This document shows, in pieces, positions 20,824 through 29,205 of a stretch of 50,343 bases of DNA (position 1 is its first letter; each line of letters starts with the position of its first letter). Origin of the DNA: a bacterium (lineage in GTDB: Bacteria > Acidobacteriota > Thermoanaerobaculia > Multivoradales > J023); the NCBI GenBank assembly GCA_024226315.1, contig JAAELT010000078.1, positions 1-50,343 of the forward strand. Reading direction: 5' to 3'. Below the pieces are notes generated by a model. The model was not told where the DNA came from, made no database searches, and saw only the letters and a list, made by a program, of their open reading frames with translations. Both the position numbers and the translations under genes were made by a program.

Positions 20824-23052
20824 ATGAGCGAGACGGTAGACAGAGAGAGAGGTTTCCTGGCGTCGCTCGGTACCGGGTTTCTGGCGGGCTGCCTGGGAGG
20901 CTGGCTGTTCCTCGCGGTGGCGCTGCTGCGGGACGGCGCGGACTTCCTGGTGTACTGGCCGACGCGGGCGTTCGCGGTGTGGCTGATCGTGCGCTCGGTG
21001 GGGCTCTATGCTCTGCTCTTCGGTGCCGCCGGGCTGACGCTCGGCGGAGTGCTTTATACCGGCTTCGCCCTGCTGGGCCGGGACAGGCGCCCGATCTTCG
21101 TCCTGGTGTCGGCGACGATGGTGGCGCTCACCGTGCTGACCTACCTCACCGCCTGGTGGCAGCTCGACGTGCTCTCGGGGCTGCCCATGGCGGCGGTCGA
21201 GCGCCGCTGGAGCGGCCTGCTGCATGCCGGCGTGGCACTGCTCGCTGGCGGCGCCGGCGCCGTCCTCGGGCTCCGCCTGGCGCGTCGACGGACCGCGGCT
21301 AGGCCCTCATGGCGGCCGGCGCTCGCAGCGCTGGCGGCCGGCGTGGCACTGGTCACGCTCGGTGAGCTGGGGTTGAGAGTCTCGTCGCCACGCGGTGACG
21401 CACGAGCCCGACCCGGGCAGCCGGCGCGGGTGGTCGTCGTCGGGCTCGACGGCATGACGCTGCGTGTGCTCTCGCCGATGCTCCGCGCGGGCGAGCTACC
21501 GACCTTCCGCCGGCTGACCGGGGAAGGGGCCTGGGGCACCTACCTGACATACGGCACCGCCTCCTCGCCACGGGTGTGGACGTCGATGGCGACCGGCAAG
21601 CGGGTCCGCGACCACGGCATCGACGACTTCGTGAAGGCGCGCGGGCGAGGCTACCGGGCAGCGCCGATGAGGTCCTCCGACCGCAAGGCGCGGGCAATCT
21701 GGAACATCCTCGGCGACTCGGGGCACAGGGTGGGGGTGGTCAACTGGTTGATCACCTACCCCCCCGAAGAGGTCGACGGTTACATAGTCTCGCGCCTCAA
21801 CCTGCGGGCCGAAAACCGGACGCACCCGCCCGAGCTCGAAGCCGAGCTGGCCGAGCTCTGGGGCGAGCGCCCCGAGGGAACGCGCGAGCATCTGCTGTGG
21901 GAGGCCGACCGCGTGTTCGCCACCGCGGCGTATCTCTTGGCCAAAGACCGGCTGACCAAAGACCGGCTCGATTTCCTCGCTCTGTTCGACGCCACCGTCG
22001 ACCGGGTCGAGCACCGCTATTGGCGAGACTATCGCCCCGGGGACTTCGATTCCGAGGTCTGGCCGGCCGACACGGCAACAGGGCCGGGGCCCGGCACCCT
22101 GGTGGAGGACGTCTACCGCCACCTCGACCGCCGGCTGGGCGAGCTGTTGCAGATCGTCGGGGACGACGCCCTGGTGATCGTCGTCTCCGACCATGGCCAA
22201 CGTGCCGCGCGAACGCCGAGGGTACGGCTGCGCCTCGACCGCGTCCTCGAGGCGCTCGACTATTGCCGGCTGGAGGACGGCCCTGGAGACCGCGTCGACC
22301 ACGCCGCCAGCCGTGCCTACACCCTGGTCGAAACACCGTGGACGCCTGAGCTGCGCGTCAACCTCAACCTTCGCGGCCGCGAGCCGCACGGCATCGTCGA
22401 GCGCGGCGGGGCACTGGAGCTGGCGGATCGGTTGGTCACCGATCTGCGCAAGGTGCGCTTCACCGATGGTTCAAAGCTCTTCGGCCGCGTCCGCCGGCTC
22501 CGTGACCCGGCCCGCGAGAGCCGGGGCGACGCCGATGTTCAGGTGGCGCTGTCGCGCCGGGCCCGCACGGCGGCCGGCGACGGGCCCGAGGTCGTCGCCG
22601 CGGGCCGCGTCTACCGGTTGAGCCGCTTCCAGCGCGTCGACGCGTCGATCTCCGGCGATCACGATCACCAGGGCGTCTTCTTCGCGCACGGTCCGGGGAT
22701 CGAGCCGGGCCCGATCGGCCAGCGGGTGGTGCCGAGCGCCGCACACGACCTGCTCTGGCACCTCACCGACAAGCTCGACGCCGTCGACCTGCTACTGCCG
22801 GCCCTGCGCCGGCTGGGCTGGATCGAGCGCGCCTCGACCCTCGACCTGACGCCCACCGTGCTCTACGCCCTCGGCCTGCCGGTGGCCCGCGACATGGCCG
22901 GGCGGCCGCTGGTGGAGATCTTTTCCCGGCCGCCGGATGTAGAATGGCTAGCCTCGTACGAGACCGGCGACGAGCCGCGTCGCGCGGACGAGGAGGCGCC
23001 CTCGGACGACGAGTACCTCGAGCGCCTCAGATCCCTCGGATACGTCGATTGA
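20824..23052 (+). CDS. Membrane-anchored type I phosphodiesterase / alkaline-phosphatase-superfamily protein
   Basis: The 742-residue protein has about five membrane segments in the first 185 residues. A periplasmic hydrolase domain starts near 200: VVVVGLDGMTLRVLSPMLRA, then TYGTASSPRVWTSMATGKRV with the nucleophile region, LALFDATVDRVEHRYW, VIVVSDHGQ and GDHDHQGVFFAHG, which supply the two-metal site. TPTVLYALGLPVARDMAGRP is the usual last motif. The superfamily cleaves phosphodiesters or transfers phospho-headgroups; the substrate is unknown. The C-terminus, YLERLRSLGYVD, is nearly the same as that of the sulfatase-like protein at 44793. The next gene starts 45 bp downstream. Confidence 0.8.
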   Translation: MSETVDRERGFLASLGTGFLAGCLGGWLFLAVALLRDGADFLVYWPTRAFAVWLIVRSVGLYALLFGAAGLTLGGVLYTGFALLGRDRRPIFVLVSATMVALTVLTYLTAWWQLDVLSGLPMAAVERRWSGLLHAGVALLAGGAGAVLGLRLARRRTAARPSWRPALAALAAGVALVTLGELGLRVSSPRGDARARPGQPARVVVVGLDGMTLRVLSPMLRAGELPTFRRLTGEGAWGTYLTYGTASSPRVWTSMATGKRVRDHGIDDFVKARGRGYRAAPMRSSDRKARAIWNILGDSGHRVGVVNWLITYPPEEVDGYIVSRLNLRAENRTHPPELEAELAELWGERPEGTREHLLWEADRVFATAAYLLAKDRLTKDRLDFLALFDATVDRVEHRYWRDYRPGDFDSEVWPADTATGPGPGTLVEDVYRHLDRRLGELLQIVGDDALVIVVSDHGQRAARTPRVRLRLDRVLEALDYCRLEDGPGDRVDHAASRAYTLVETPWTPELRVNLNLRGREPHGIVERGGALELADRLVTDLRKVRFTDGSKLFGRVRRLRDPARESRGDADVQVALSRRARTAAGDGPEVVAAGRVYRLSRFQRVDASISGDHDHQGVFFAHGPGIEPGPIGQRVVPSAAHDLLWHLTDKLDAVDLLLPALRRLGWIERASTLDLTPTVLYALGLPVARDMAGRPLVEIFSRPPDVEWLASYETGDEPRRADEEAPSDDEYLERLRSLGYVD

Positions 23053-23097
23053 CGCCGCCGCGCCCGTTCCCTGCCAGAAACCCTGCTCGATGAGACG

Positions 23098-23829
23098 ATG
23101 AGAGACCAAGCGAGAATCCTGTTGCTGCAGGCGCGCGGCCCCGACGACCCGGCCAAGGGCGAGGAGGTCCGGTCGTTCGCCGCCCGATGCGGCATCGGGG
23201 CCGACAAGATCACGCCCTGGGACCTGATCGAGGGGCCGCCGTCGATGAGCGAAATCCGCCGCCACGACGTCTTGATGGTGGGCGGCGCCGGGGAGTTCTA
23301 CGTCTCGAAGAGCAACCTGCCGTACTTCGACCAGACTCTGGACCACCTGCGCGAGGTTGTCGAATTCGGCTTTCCCACCTTCGCCTCCTGCTTCGGCTTC
23401 CAGTGCATGGTGGTCGCCCTGGGCGGTGAGATCGTCTACGACTCCGGCAACATGGAGGTCGGCACCTTCGACGTGTCGCTCACCGAGGAAGGCCGCAGTG
23501 ACGAACTGTTCGGCAGCCTACCGGAGACTTTCCAGGCGCAGCTCGGGCGCAAAGACCGCGCCGCCGGCCACTGGGACGGCGTCGTCCCGATGGCCTTCTC
23601 GGAGCGCTGCCCGGTACAGGCCCTGCGCATTCCCGGCAAGCCGGTGTGGGCCTCGCAGTTCCATCCCGAGCTCGATCGCGAGGCCAACCTCGGCCGCTTC
23701 GAGCGCTACCTCGACGGGTACGCGGCGGTGATGAGCCCCGAGGAGCTGGAGGCGACGATCGACGGCTTCGGCGACAGCCCGGAGGTCAATCAGCTGCTGA
23801 AGCGCTTCTTGGGCCTGGTCCTGGATTGA
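23098..23829 (+). CDS. Class I glutamine amidotransferase domain protein
   Basis: This 243-residue, single-domain protein has the catalytic triad of class I amidotransferases: Cys98 in FASCFGFQ, and His189 with Glu191 in QFHPEL. VGGAGEFYVS forms the oxyanion-side loop. The family resembles the stand-alone GMP-synthase-like amidotransferases, which often act on small glutamyl compounds or serve as hydrolases. It lies 45 bp downstream of the phosphodiesterase gene and converges with the acyl-CoA dehydrogenase, with stops 3 bp apart. The true substrate cannot be told. Confidence 0.85.
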   Translation: MRDQARILLLQARGPDDPAKGEEVRSFAARCGIGADKITPWDLIEGPPSMSEIRRHDVLMVGGAGEFYVSKSNLPYFDQTLDHLREVVEFGFPTFASCFGFQCMVVALGGEIVYDSGNMEVGTFDVSLTEEGRSDELFGSLPETFQAQLGRKDRAAGHWDGVVPMAFSERCPVQALRIPGKPVWASQFHPELDREANLGRFERYLDGYAAVMSPEELEATIDGFGDSPEVNQLLKRFLGLVLD

Positions 23830-23832
23830 CCG

Positions 23833-25005
23833 CTACTCGGCCCGCGACAGCACCTGCCGGGCGATCACCAGGTGCTGGATCTCGGTGGTGCCCTCGTAGA
23901 TCCGCAGCGCCCGCACGGCGCGATACAGCCGGTCCACCGGGCTGTCCCTGAGCGCGCCGCGCCCGCCCCACAGCTGCACCGCGTCGTCGACCACGCGCTG
24001 CGCCGCCTCGGTAGCGAACGACTTGGCCATCGCCGCTTCGAGCGTGATGCGCTCGGCGCCGGAGTCGGCCTCCCAGGCGGCGCGGTAGGTGAGCAACCGT
24101 GCCGCGGCCAGGTCGGTGGCCATGCGCGCGAGCTTCTGCTGCGTGAGCTGGAACTCCGCCAGCGGCTTGCCGAACTGACGCCGGCGCCTGACGTGCGCCA
24201 GCGCCTCGGCCAGCGCGCGCTCCGCCATGCCGCAGGCTGCGGCGGCGACCGTCGGGCGCAGGCGGTCGAGCGTCCGCATGCCGATCTTGAATCCTTCGCC
24301 TTCCGCACCGAGCCGGCTCGACGCCAGCAGCCGGCAGCCCTCGAAGGCGATCTCGCCCAGCGGGTGCGGCTCAGAGAGCACCTGCGGGCCGGTGAACCGG
24401 AACCCCGGCGCCGTCGCCTCCACCAGGAAGCAGGTCAGGCCGCAGGTCCCCGACTCCGGATCGGTGGAGGCGAACACCACGTAATAGTCGGCGATGCCGG
24501 CGTTGGTGATGAAGGCCTTGCCGCCGTCGAGACGGTAACCCTCGCCGTCGCGCCGGGCACGGGTCTCCATGCCCGACGGGTCCGAGCCCGCCTCCATCTC
24601 GGTCATGGCGAAGGCCGCCATGCGCTCACCGGCCGCGACCCCGGGCAGATACCGCCGCTTCTGCTCCTCGCTGCCGGCGAGCGTGATCGGCATCGAGCCC
24701 AGGCACTGGAGCGCGAACACCGAGTCGGCCAGCGGCGACGCCGACGCCAGCGTCTCGCGGATCAGGCAGCAGGCCCGCAGGTCGGGCGCGCCTTCATGGC
24801 CGCCGAACGCCTCGGGGATGGCGTGGCCCGGCCAGCGCCCCTGCCCCAGCAAACGCAGGATCTCGAGCGCCTGCGCCCGCGCGCCCTCGTCGTCGTGCCG
24901 CGGCTCGAGCGGCGCGATCTCGGCGTCCGCGAACGCGCGCACCTCCTCCGCCAACCGATGGTGCCGCGGCTCCAGGAAGGCCTTGATCGTCGCGAGATCC
25001 GGCAT
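23833..25005 (-). CDS. Acyl-CoA dehydrogenase
   Basis: The 390-residue protein has normal length and all parts of the family: an N-terminal helical domain, the FAD-binding [60 protein letters not shown], and near the end [17 protein letters not shown] with the catalytic-base glutamate. It oxidises an acyl-CoA to the 2,3-enoyl-CoA and passes electrons to ETF. The ATG at 25005 (MPDLATIK) fits the family start. It stands alone, convergent with the amidotransferase gene. It may serve the same acyl-CoA pathway as the hydratase operon at 26414-28394, but that is only proximity. Confidence 0.92.
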   Translation of the reverse strand: MPDLATIKAFLEPRHHRLAEEVRAFADAEIAPLEPRHDDEGARAQALEILRLLGQGRWPGHAIPEAFGGHEGAPDLRACCLIRETLASASPLADSVFALQCLGSMPITLAGSEEQKRRYLPGVAAGERMAAFAMTEMEAGSDPSGMETRARRDGEGYRLDGGKAFITNAGIADYYVVFASTDPESGTCGLTCFLVEATAPGFRFTGPQVLSEPHPLGEIAFEGCRLLASSRLGAEGEGFKIGMRTLDRLRPTVAAAACGMAERALAEALAHVRRRRQFGKPLAEFQLTQQKLARMATDLAAARLLTYRAAWEADSGAERITLEAAMAKSFATEAAQRVVDDAVQLWGGRGALRDSPVDRLYRAVRALRIYEGTTEIQHLVIARQVLSRAE

Positions 25006-25143
25006 ACGCCCGAGTCTATGAGACAACCGGGCTACCGCGCATCGCACCGGTTCAGTTTTGCCGCCATGCCTCCGCGGCAGGTCCGCAGCAGGGACTCGCT
25101 TGCCCCGATGAGATCGGCAGGGTTTAACTACTGATTCTTGTTC

Positions 25144-25172
25144 TTGACCTCTAGCGCCCCTTATGCTACGAT
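25144..25172 (+). promoter_or_regulatory. Promoter of the lower-GC secreted pair
   Basis: TTGACC (25144-25149), 17 bp, and TACGAT (25167-25172) preceded by TGC form a good vegetative promoter with extended -10. The leader is about 80 nt long and ends in AGGAGGAAGA before the ATG at 25261. Confidence 0.65.
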
Positions 25173-25260
25173 CCCAATTCGATTAACGCCACTCACCTTG
25201 ATCTGTAGCGATACTGAGGTGACCGGCAAGTGTGTTCAATCTTGACTGAGAGGAGGAAGA

Positions 25261-25857
25261 ATGGCACGCCTGCTTCGAGCAGTAACTTTCTGGGCCCTGA
25301 GTTTGGTGATCGTCCTGGCATCAGGCAGCCAGGCTCAAGAAGCTAAGACTGAGCCTGAACCGCTCATCACGCCATACACGATTGCCCGCGGCCCCCAGGT
25401 TCCCAGGTACTTCGCGGTCAAGTCCTTCCTGAACTATGCATTCGACGCTTACCAGGAGGGAGAGGATGCGTTCGCGTACAACCTCTTGAGGCCACTGGAA
25501 ATCGAACCGGGTTCGCGTGGCGCACAGGTGGTCGCAGGAGCGATGTTCTCGGCCCAGTCTGTTTTTGTAGAGGTCCTTGACTTGGCTCCATTCTCTACAC
25601 ATCCTGCAGAGCGCCGAGCAGTACAAGTGGATTTTCACCGAGATCGCGCGCGCCGAATCAGCGAGATCTACGCTTCGATGCTGGCCGATCTTCGGGAGCT
25701 CGGCATCTCGTCAGATACCGTCGAGGGCTTCATCGATCGAGAAATCGTGCCGGGAGAAGCGCTGGTTTCCAACGAGCCGAACGCTCTGGAAACCGAGGAG
25801 GTCTTCCAGGTCATCCAGGAGGAGTTCTCGCGAGCAATGGGAGGCCCAGAGAAATGA
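25261..25857 (+). CDS. Secreted protein of unknown function, first of a pair
   Basis: The 198-residue protein has a clear signal peptide (1-25, cleavage after GSQA). The mature part contains PYTIARGPQVPRYFAVKSFL and a helical second half with acidic patches (VFQVIQEEFSRAMG). No known domain is recognised. The ribosome binding site (GAGGAGG) is strong. Its stop overlaps the start of the next gene (ATGA), so the two are coupled. The base composition is visibly lower in G+C than that of the flanking genes, and third codon positions are less biased, which suggests acquisition from elsewhere. Confidence 0.7.
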   Translation: MARLLRAVTFWALSLVIVLASGSQAQEAKTEPEPLITPYTIARGPQVPRYFAVKSFLNYAFDAYQEGEDAFAYNLLRPLEIEPGSRGAQVVAGAMFSAQSVFVEVLDLAPFSTHPAERRAVQVDFHRDRARRISEIYASMLADLRELGISSDTVEGFIDREIVPGEALVSNEPNALETEEVFQVIQEEFSRAMGGPEK

Positions 25858-26303
25858 AGACCCAGGTGGCAGTATGTGCTCTTGTTCTTGCGTCGTCCAT
25901 AGCGATACCGGCATGGCCAGCATCCGTTCTGCATGTAAATGCGAATACGCTCACGACACCCAAGAAAAAAGATCCCACGCAGATCCGGGTCAGAGGCAAG
26001 GCAAGAGCAGAAGTCATGATCCTCGACACCGCTGATGAAGGCAAACAAATCCAGCTCGAGGGTATTTTGATCGAGTTCGCCTCGGATCCCAGCTGCGCGG
26101 GCAGCGGCTATTCCATAGACTCGTGCCAGGCGTCTCAGGCTGCTCAAGGAGAGGGCCAGGTCATGACCTGCTTAGCCCCTCCTTTGCCCGGCCCGCCCCA
26201 TCCAGGCAACTGTGCCGATGCCTGGATCACCTCTTCGGAGGCGACTCTGGCAGGCAGCACCTTCGGCACCTTCGCGCCATGCAAGCATCTCGGCTGCCCC
26301 TGA
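25854..26303 (+). CDS. Secreted cysteine-containing protein of unknown function, second of a pair
   Basis: The 149-residue protein starts in the ATGA overlap with the previous gene. It has a signal peptide (about 1-23, ending in AWPASV). The middle, QIRVRGKARAEVMILDTADE, and GKQIQLEGILIEFASDP look like beta strands. The second half has six cysteines (CAGSGYSIDSC, TCLAPP, GNC, FAPCKHLGC), probably in disulfides. A 13 bp repeat, TCGCGCCATGCAA, spans its 3' end (26272-26284 and 26311-26323). I do not recognise a family. Confidence 0.65.
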   Translation: MKTQVAVCALVLASSIAIPAWPASVLHVNANTLTTPKKKDPTQIRVRGKARAEVMILDTADEGKQIQLEGILIEFASDPSCAGSGYSIDSCQASQAAQGEGQVMTCLAPPLPGPPHPGNCADAWITSSEATLAGSTFGTFAPCKHLGCP

Positions 26304-26413
26304 AACAAAATCGCGCCATGCAATAACCGAAACGACAACGATCAGGGCAATCCCGAGACTCGGAATGTCAACGAGTCATATGCTTTTGCGAGCCACGACC
26401 CAGGCGGCCGGGC

Positions 26414-27217
26414 TCAGCGAAACTCCGGTTTCCGCTTGGCGACGAAGGCGTCGAAGGACTCGCGAAAGTTGGGGTCTCCCATGCAGGCGGCCTGGATCTC
26501 GACTTCGGCGGCGAGCGCCGACTCGAGGTCCATGGAAGCCTCGCGCAAGAGCATCTTCTTGGTCACTTCGAGGCCAAAGGAGGGGCCACGCGCCAGGCGC
26601 TCGGCCCACTCGCGGGCCTCCTGGCGCACTTCGGTCTTGGGCACCACGCGGTTGTAGAGGCCGATGCGGTGAGCCTCGGCGGCGTCGATGAAGTCGCCGG
26701 TCATCAGCAGCTCGGCGGCGCGGCCGAGGCCGACGATGCGCGGCAGGAGCCAGGAGGCGCCCATGTCGGCTCCCGAGAGGCCGACCTTGGTGAAGAGGTA
26801 GGCGATGCGGGCGTCCTCGGCCGCGATGCGGATGTCGCAGGCGGCGGTGATGACGGCGCCGGCGCCGGCGACCTGGCCGTTCAAGGCGGCGACGATGGGG
26901 CGGCGACAGCGCAGCATGGAGAGGATCAGCGCGCCGGTGCGGCGGGTGAAGTCGAGCAGGCCCTGGTAGTCGCGGTCGTGGAGCTCGCCGATGATGTCGT
27001 TGACGTCGCCGCCAGTGCAGAAGGCACGTTCGCCGGATCCGGTGAGCACGATGGCGCGCACCCCCGGTTCGGTGTCGAGCGCCTCGAAGGTCTGGCGCAG
27101 CTCGTCGTAGACCTCGAAGGTCAGGGCGTTGAGCCGGTCGGGGCGGTTGAGGGTGACGGTGGCGACGTTGGTGTCGGCGTCGTGCTGGTAGAGGAAGCTG
27201 TCGGGTTGGATGGTCAT
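26414..27217 (-). CDS. Enoyl-CoA hydratase/isomerase-family protein
   Basis: The 267-residue protein shows VTLNRPDRLNALTFEVYDEL, AFCTGGDVNDI, the oxyanion-hole stretch RRPIVAALNGQVAGAGAVIT and DARIAYLFTKVGLSGADMGA, all typical of crotonases. The usual pair of catalytic glutamates is not clearly kept (AGAGAVI, GADMGAS), so the reaction may be other than simple hydration. The ATG at 27217 overlaps the TGA of the RidA gene, and the order is SDR, RidA, crotonase. The same trio is known from clusters degrading 2-aminobenzoyl-CoA and similar aromatic acids, so a role after ring attack is possible. Confidence 0.88.
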   Translation of the reverse strand: MTIQPDSFLYQHDADTNVATVTLNRPDRLNALTFEVYDELRQTFEALDTEPGVRAIVLTGSGERAFCTGGDVNDIIGELHDRDYQGLLDFTRRTGALILSMLRCRRPIVAALNGQVAGAGAVITAACDIRIAAEDARIAYLFTKVGLSGADMGASWLLPRIVGLGRAAELLMTGDFIDAAEAHRIGLYNRVVPKTEVRQEAREWAERLARGPSFGLEVTKKMLLREASMDLESALAAEVEIQAACMGDPNFRESFDAFVAKRKPEFR

Positions 27218-27621
27218 GGTGTGATCACCGCTTGTCCCTGGATTTCGACCTTGGCCCCGGGCTCGAGGAGGGCCTTGATCTCGACCAGGGCCATGGCGGG
27301 ATAGTGCCGGCCCATGATCCGGCGGTAGGCGGCGCCGACTTCGCGCAGGCTGGCGACGTACTCGCGGTGGTCGGTGACGAAGATGGTGAGGTTGCCGAGG
27401 TCGGACGGCTCGCCGCCGGCCTGGCGCACCACGGTGACGACGTTGGCGAGCGCCTGGGCGAACTGCTCGGCGAAGCCGTCCCCGACAATCTTCTGCTCGC
27501 CGTCCCAACCGACCTGGCCGGCGACGAAGAGCAGGCGACCGCCCTCCGGAGCCAGCATACCGTTCGAATAGCCGCGCGGCGCCCCGAGCGAGGCCGGGTT
27601 GATCGGCATCATCCGGCTCAT
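27214..27621 (-). CDS. RidA-family protein
   Basis: The 135-residue protein matches the YjgF/YER057c/UK114 fold: YSNGMLAPEGGRLLFVAGQV at the start, FAQALANVVTVVRQAGGEPSD in the helix, and AMALVEIKALLEPGAKVEIQG at the end, where the substrate-binding residues lie. Classical RidA has an arginine in the RTAR motif; here the position reads YPAMALVEI, so enamine deaminase activity is uncertain. It is translationally coupled on both sides by ATGA overlaps. In aromatic-acid clusters such RidA members may deaminate an intermediate. Confidence 0.85.
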   Translation of the reverse strand: MSRMMPINPASLGAPRGYSNGMLAPEGGRLLFVAGQVGWDGEQKIVGDGFAEQFAQALANVVTVVRQAGGEPSDLGNLTIFVTDHREYVASLREVGAAYRRIMGRHYPAMALVEIKALLEPGAKVEIQGQAVITP

Positions 27622-28394
27622 GATTGCACCGCCCCGCCGTCGAGCACCAGGGCTTGGCCGTTGACCCCGCGCGCCCTTCGGTCGCACAGGCTCAGAACCT
27701 GGTAGGCCACCTCGTCGGCCTCGAAGACGCGGCGCTGGGGGCTGTTGCTCTCCAGGTTGGCGCGCGCCTGCTCGGCCGACAGCCCGGTCTTGCGCACGAT
27801 GCGCTCGACGGTGTCGACAGTCATCTCGGTCTCGACGTAGCCCGGACACACGGCGTTGACGGTCACCCCCTGGGCGGCGACCTCGGCCGCGACGCTGCGG
27901 GTGAAGCCGACCACCGCGTGCTTGGACGCGGCGTAGGCCGCGATGTAGGGCGCCCCGATCTTGCCCACCACCGAGGCGACGTTGACGACGCGCCCCCAGC
28001 CCTGCTTCACCATGGCGGGCAGGAAGGCCTGGGTGCACAGGAAGACGCCGGTGACGTTGACGGCGAAGATGCGGTTCCAGTCTTCCAGGGTGATCGCGCG
28101 CAGCGGCGCCGAGGACGCGATGCCGGCATTGTTGACCAGCACGTCGACGCCGCCGAGCTCTTCGGTCGCCCGGGCACGCAATGCCTCGACCGATGCCGGA
28201 TCGGTGACGTCGCAAGCCATGCCCACCGCGCGGTGACCGGCAGCCCGCAGCTCGCTCGCCACCGCCTCAATCTGGTCGGTCGAGCGGGCCGCCACAACCA
28301 CCGAGGCGCCCTCGGCGGCCAGCATCCCGGCTACCGCGGCGCCGATGCCCCGGCCGCCGCCGGTGACGACGACCCGCTGTTCGTTGAATTTCAT
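27618..28394 (-). CDS. Short-chain dehydrogenase/reductase
   Basis: The 258-residue protein has the classical SDR motifs: TGGGRGIG (11-18), NNAG (88-91), Ser141, and Tyr154 with Lys158 in YAASK. It ends in GVNGQALVLDGG, like FabG-type enzymes. It probably oxidises or reduces a 3-hydroxyacyl-CoA or an alicyclic intermediate with NAD(P). It is first of the three coupled genes SDR, RidA and crotonase; its stop overlaps the RidA start. Confidence 0.92.
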   Translation of the reverse strand: MKFNEQRVVVTGGGRGIGAAVAGMLAAEGASVVVAARSTDQIEAVASELRAAGHRAVGMACDVTDPASVEALRARATEELGGVDVLVNNAGIASSAPLRAITLEDWNRIFAVNVTGVFLCTQAFLPAMVKQGWGRVVNVASVVGKIGAPYIAAYAASKHAVVGFTRSVAAEVAAQGVTVNAVCPGYVETEMTVDTVERIVRKTGLSAEQARANLESNSPQRRVFEADEVAYQVLSLCDRRARGVNGQALVLDGGAVQS

Positions 28395-28404
28395 GGCCGT
28401 GACT

Positions 28405-28438
28405 CTAATTCACGCGCGACCCTAATTCACGCGCGACC
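28405..28438. repeat. 17 bp tandem duplication at the end of the creatininase-family gene
   Basis: CTAATTCACGCGCGACC is present twice without spacer (28405-28421 and 28422-28438). The stop codon of the gene lies in the right copy (28422-28424), so the left copy is a duplicated gene end located in the gap before the SDR gene. Confidence 0.95.
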
Positions 28439-29186
28439 CTATCAACTCCAAGACCGCCCGCTCCAGGATCTGACCGAGCACCGCGATCGTCTCCTCACCC
28501 TCGGCCGCCGTGGCCGCCGCCGGGTCGCCGAAATAAGCTTCCGGGCCCCCGGCTTCCTCGAAACTCTCATGCCCTTTCCAGATCGCCCGCGACAGTGATT
28601 CGGGATTGGCCGGCAGCCGCCGGCGCACGTCGTCACGCACCAGATCCTCGCGCCGGGCCATCACCACCGAGCCCTCGTACTGGCCGGCGTGGCAGGCGCC
28701 GCTCTTGAACTCGTCGCTGAGGCGCGAGGCCCAGGGCTTGCGGGTGACGTCGGGGAACGCCACCGCCAGCTTGGTCTCGGAACGGATACGGCCCAGGGCG
28801 TCGTAGATCGACTGCAGATGGCCGGGGTCGAAGTGGGCGTTGGCCACCGCCAGCCTGCGGAAACCGGTGCGCGCCAGGCCGGCGCCGACGTCGGCCAGCA
28901 GCGAGGTCACAGTCTCCGGCCGGATCGAGACAGTGCCGGGGAAGGCGGCGGCGAAACCGGCCGACGTGTAGTCGACCGGCGGCAGCAGCAGACAGGTGAG
29001 ACCGCGCCCGGCCAGACGCCGGGCGCCGTCCTCGGCCATGGCGGCGGCGATGATGCGGTCGGTCGACAGCGGCAGGTGAGGCCCGTGAGCCTCGACCGCG
29101 CCGACCGGCAGGATCGCCACCGTCGCCTCGGGGTCGAGGTCCCGGACCTCGGTCCAGGTCATCTCCGACAGGCGATGGACAGCCAT
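28422..29186 (-). CDS. Creatininase-family amidohydrolase
   Basis: The 254-residue protein has the metal-binding motifs of the family: ILPVGAVEAHGPHLPLSTDR near the start (Glu, His and Asp ligands), ANAHFDPGHL, and CHAGQYEGSVVM with a further His and Glu. The family includes creatinine amidohydrolase and 3-dehydro-scyllo-inosose, mycofactocin and FAPy hydrolases, so the substrate is open. The ATG at 29186 is chosen over the adjacent GTG at 29189. It follows the glutamine synthetase gene by 19 bp and is probably co-transcribed with it. Confidence 0.88.
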   Translation of the reverse strand: MAVHRLSEMTWTEVRDLDPEATVAILPVGAVEAHGPHLPLSTDRIIAAAMAEDGARRLAGRGLTCLLLPPVDYTSAGFAAAFPGTVSIRPETVTSLLADVGAGLARTGFRRLAVANAHFDPGHLQSIYDALGRIRSETKLAVAFPDVTRKPWASRLSDEFKSGACHAGQYEGSVVMARREDLVRDDVRRRLPANPESLSRAIWKGHESFEEAGGPEAYFGDPAAATAAEGEETIAVLGQILERAVLELIGSRVN

Positions 29187-29205
29187 CACCGCATCCTATC
29201 CCGGA

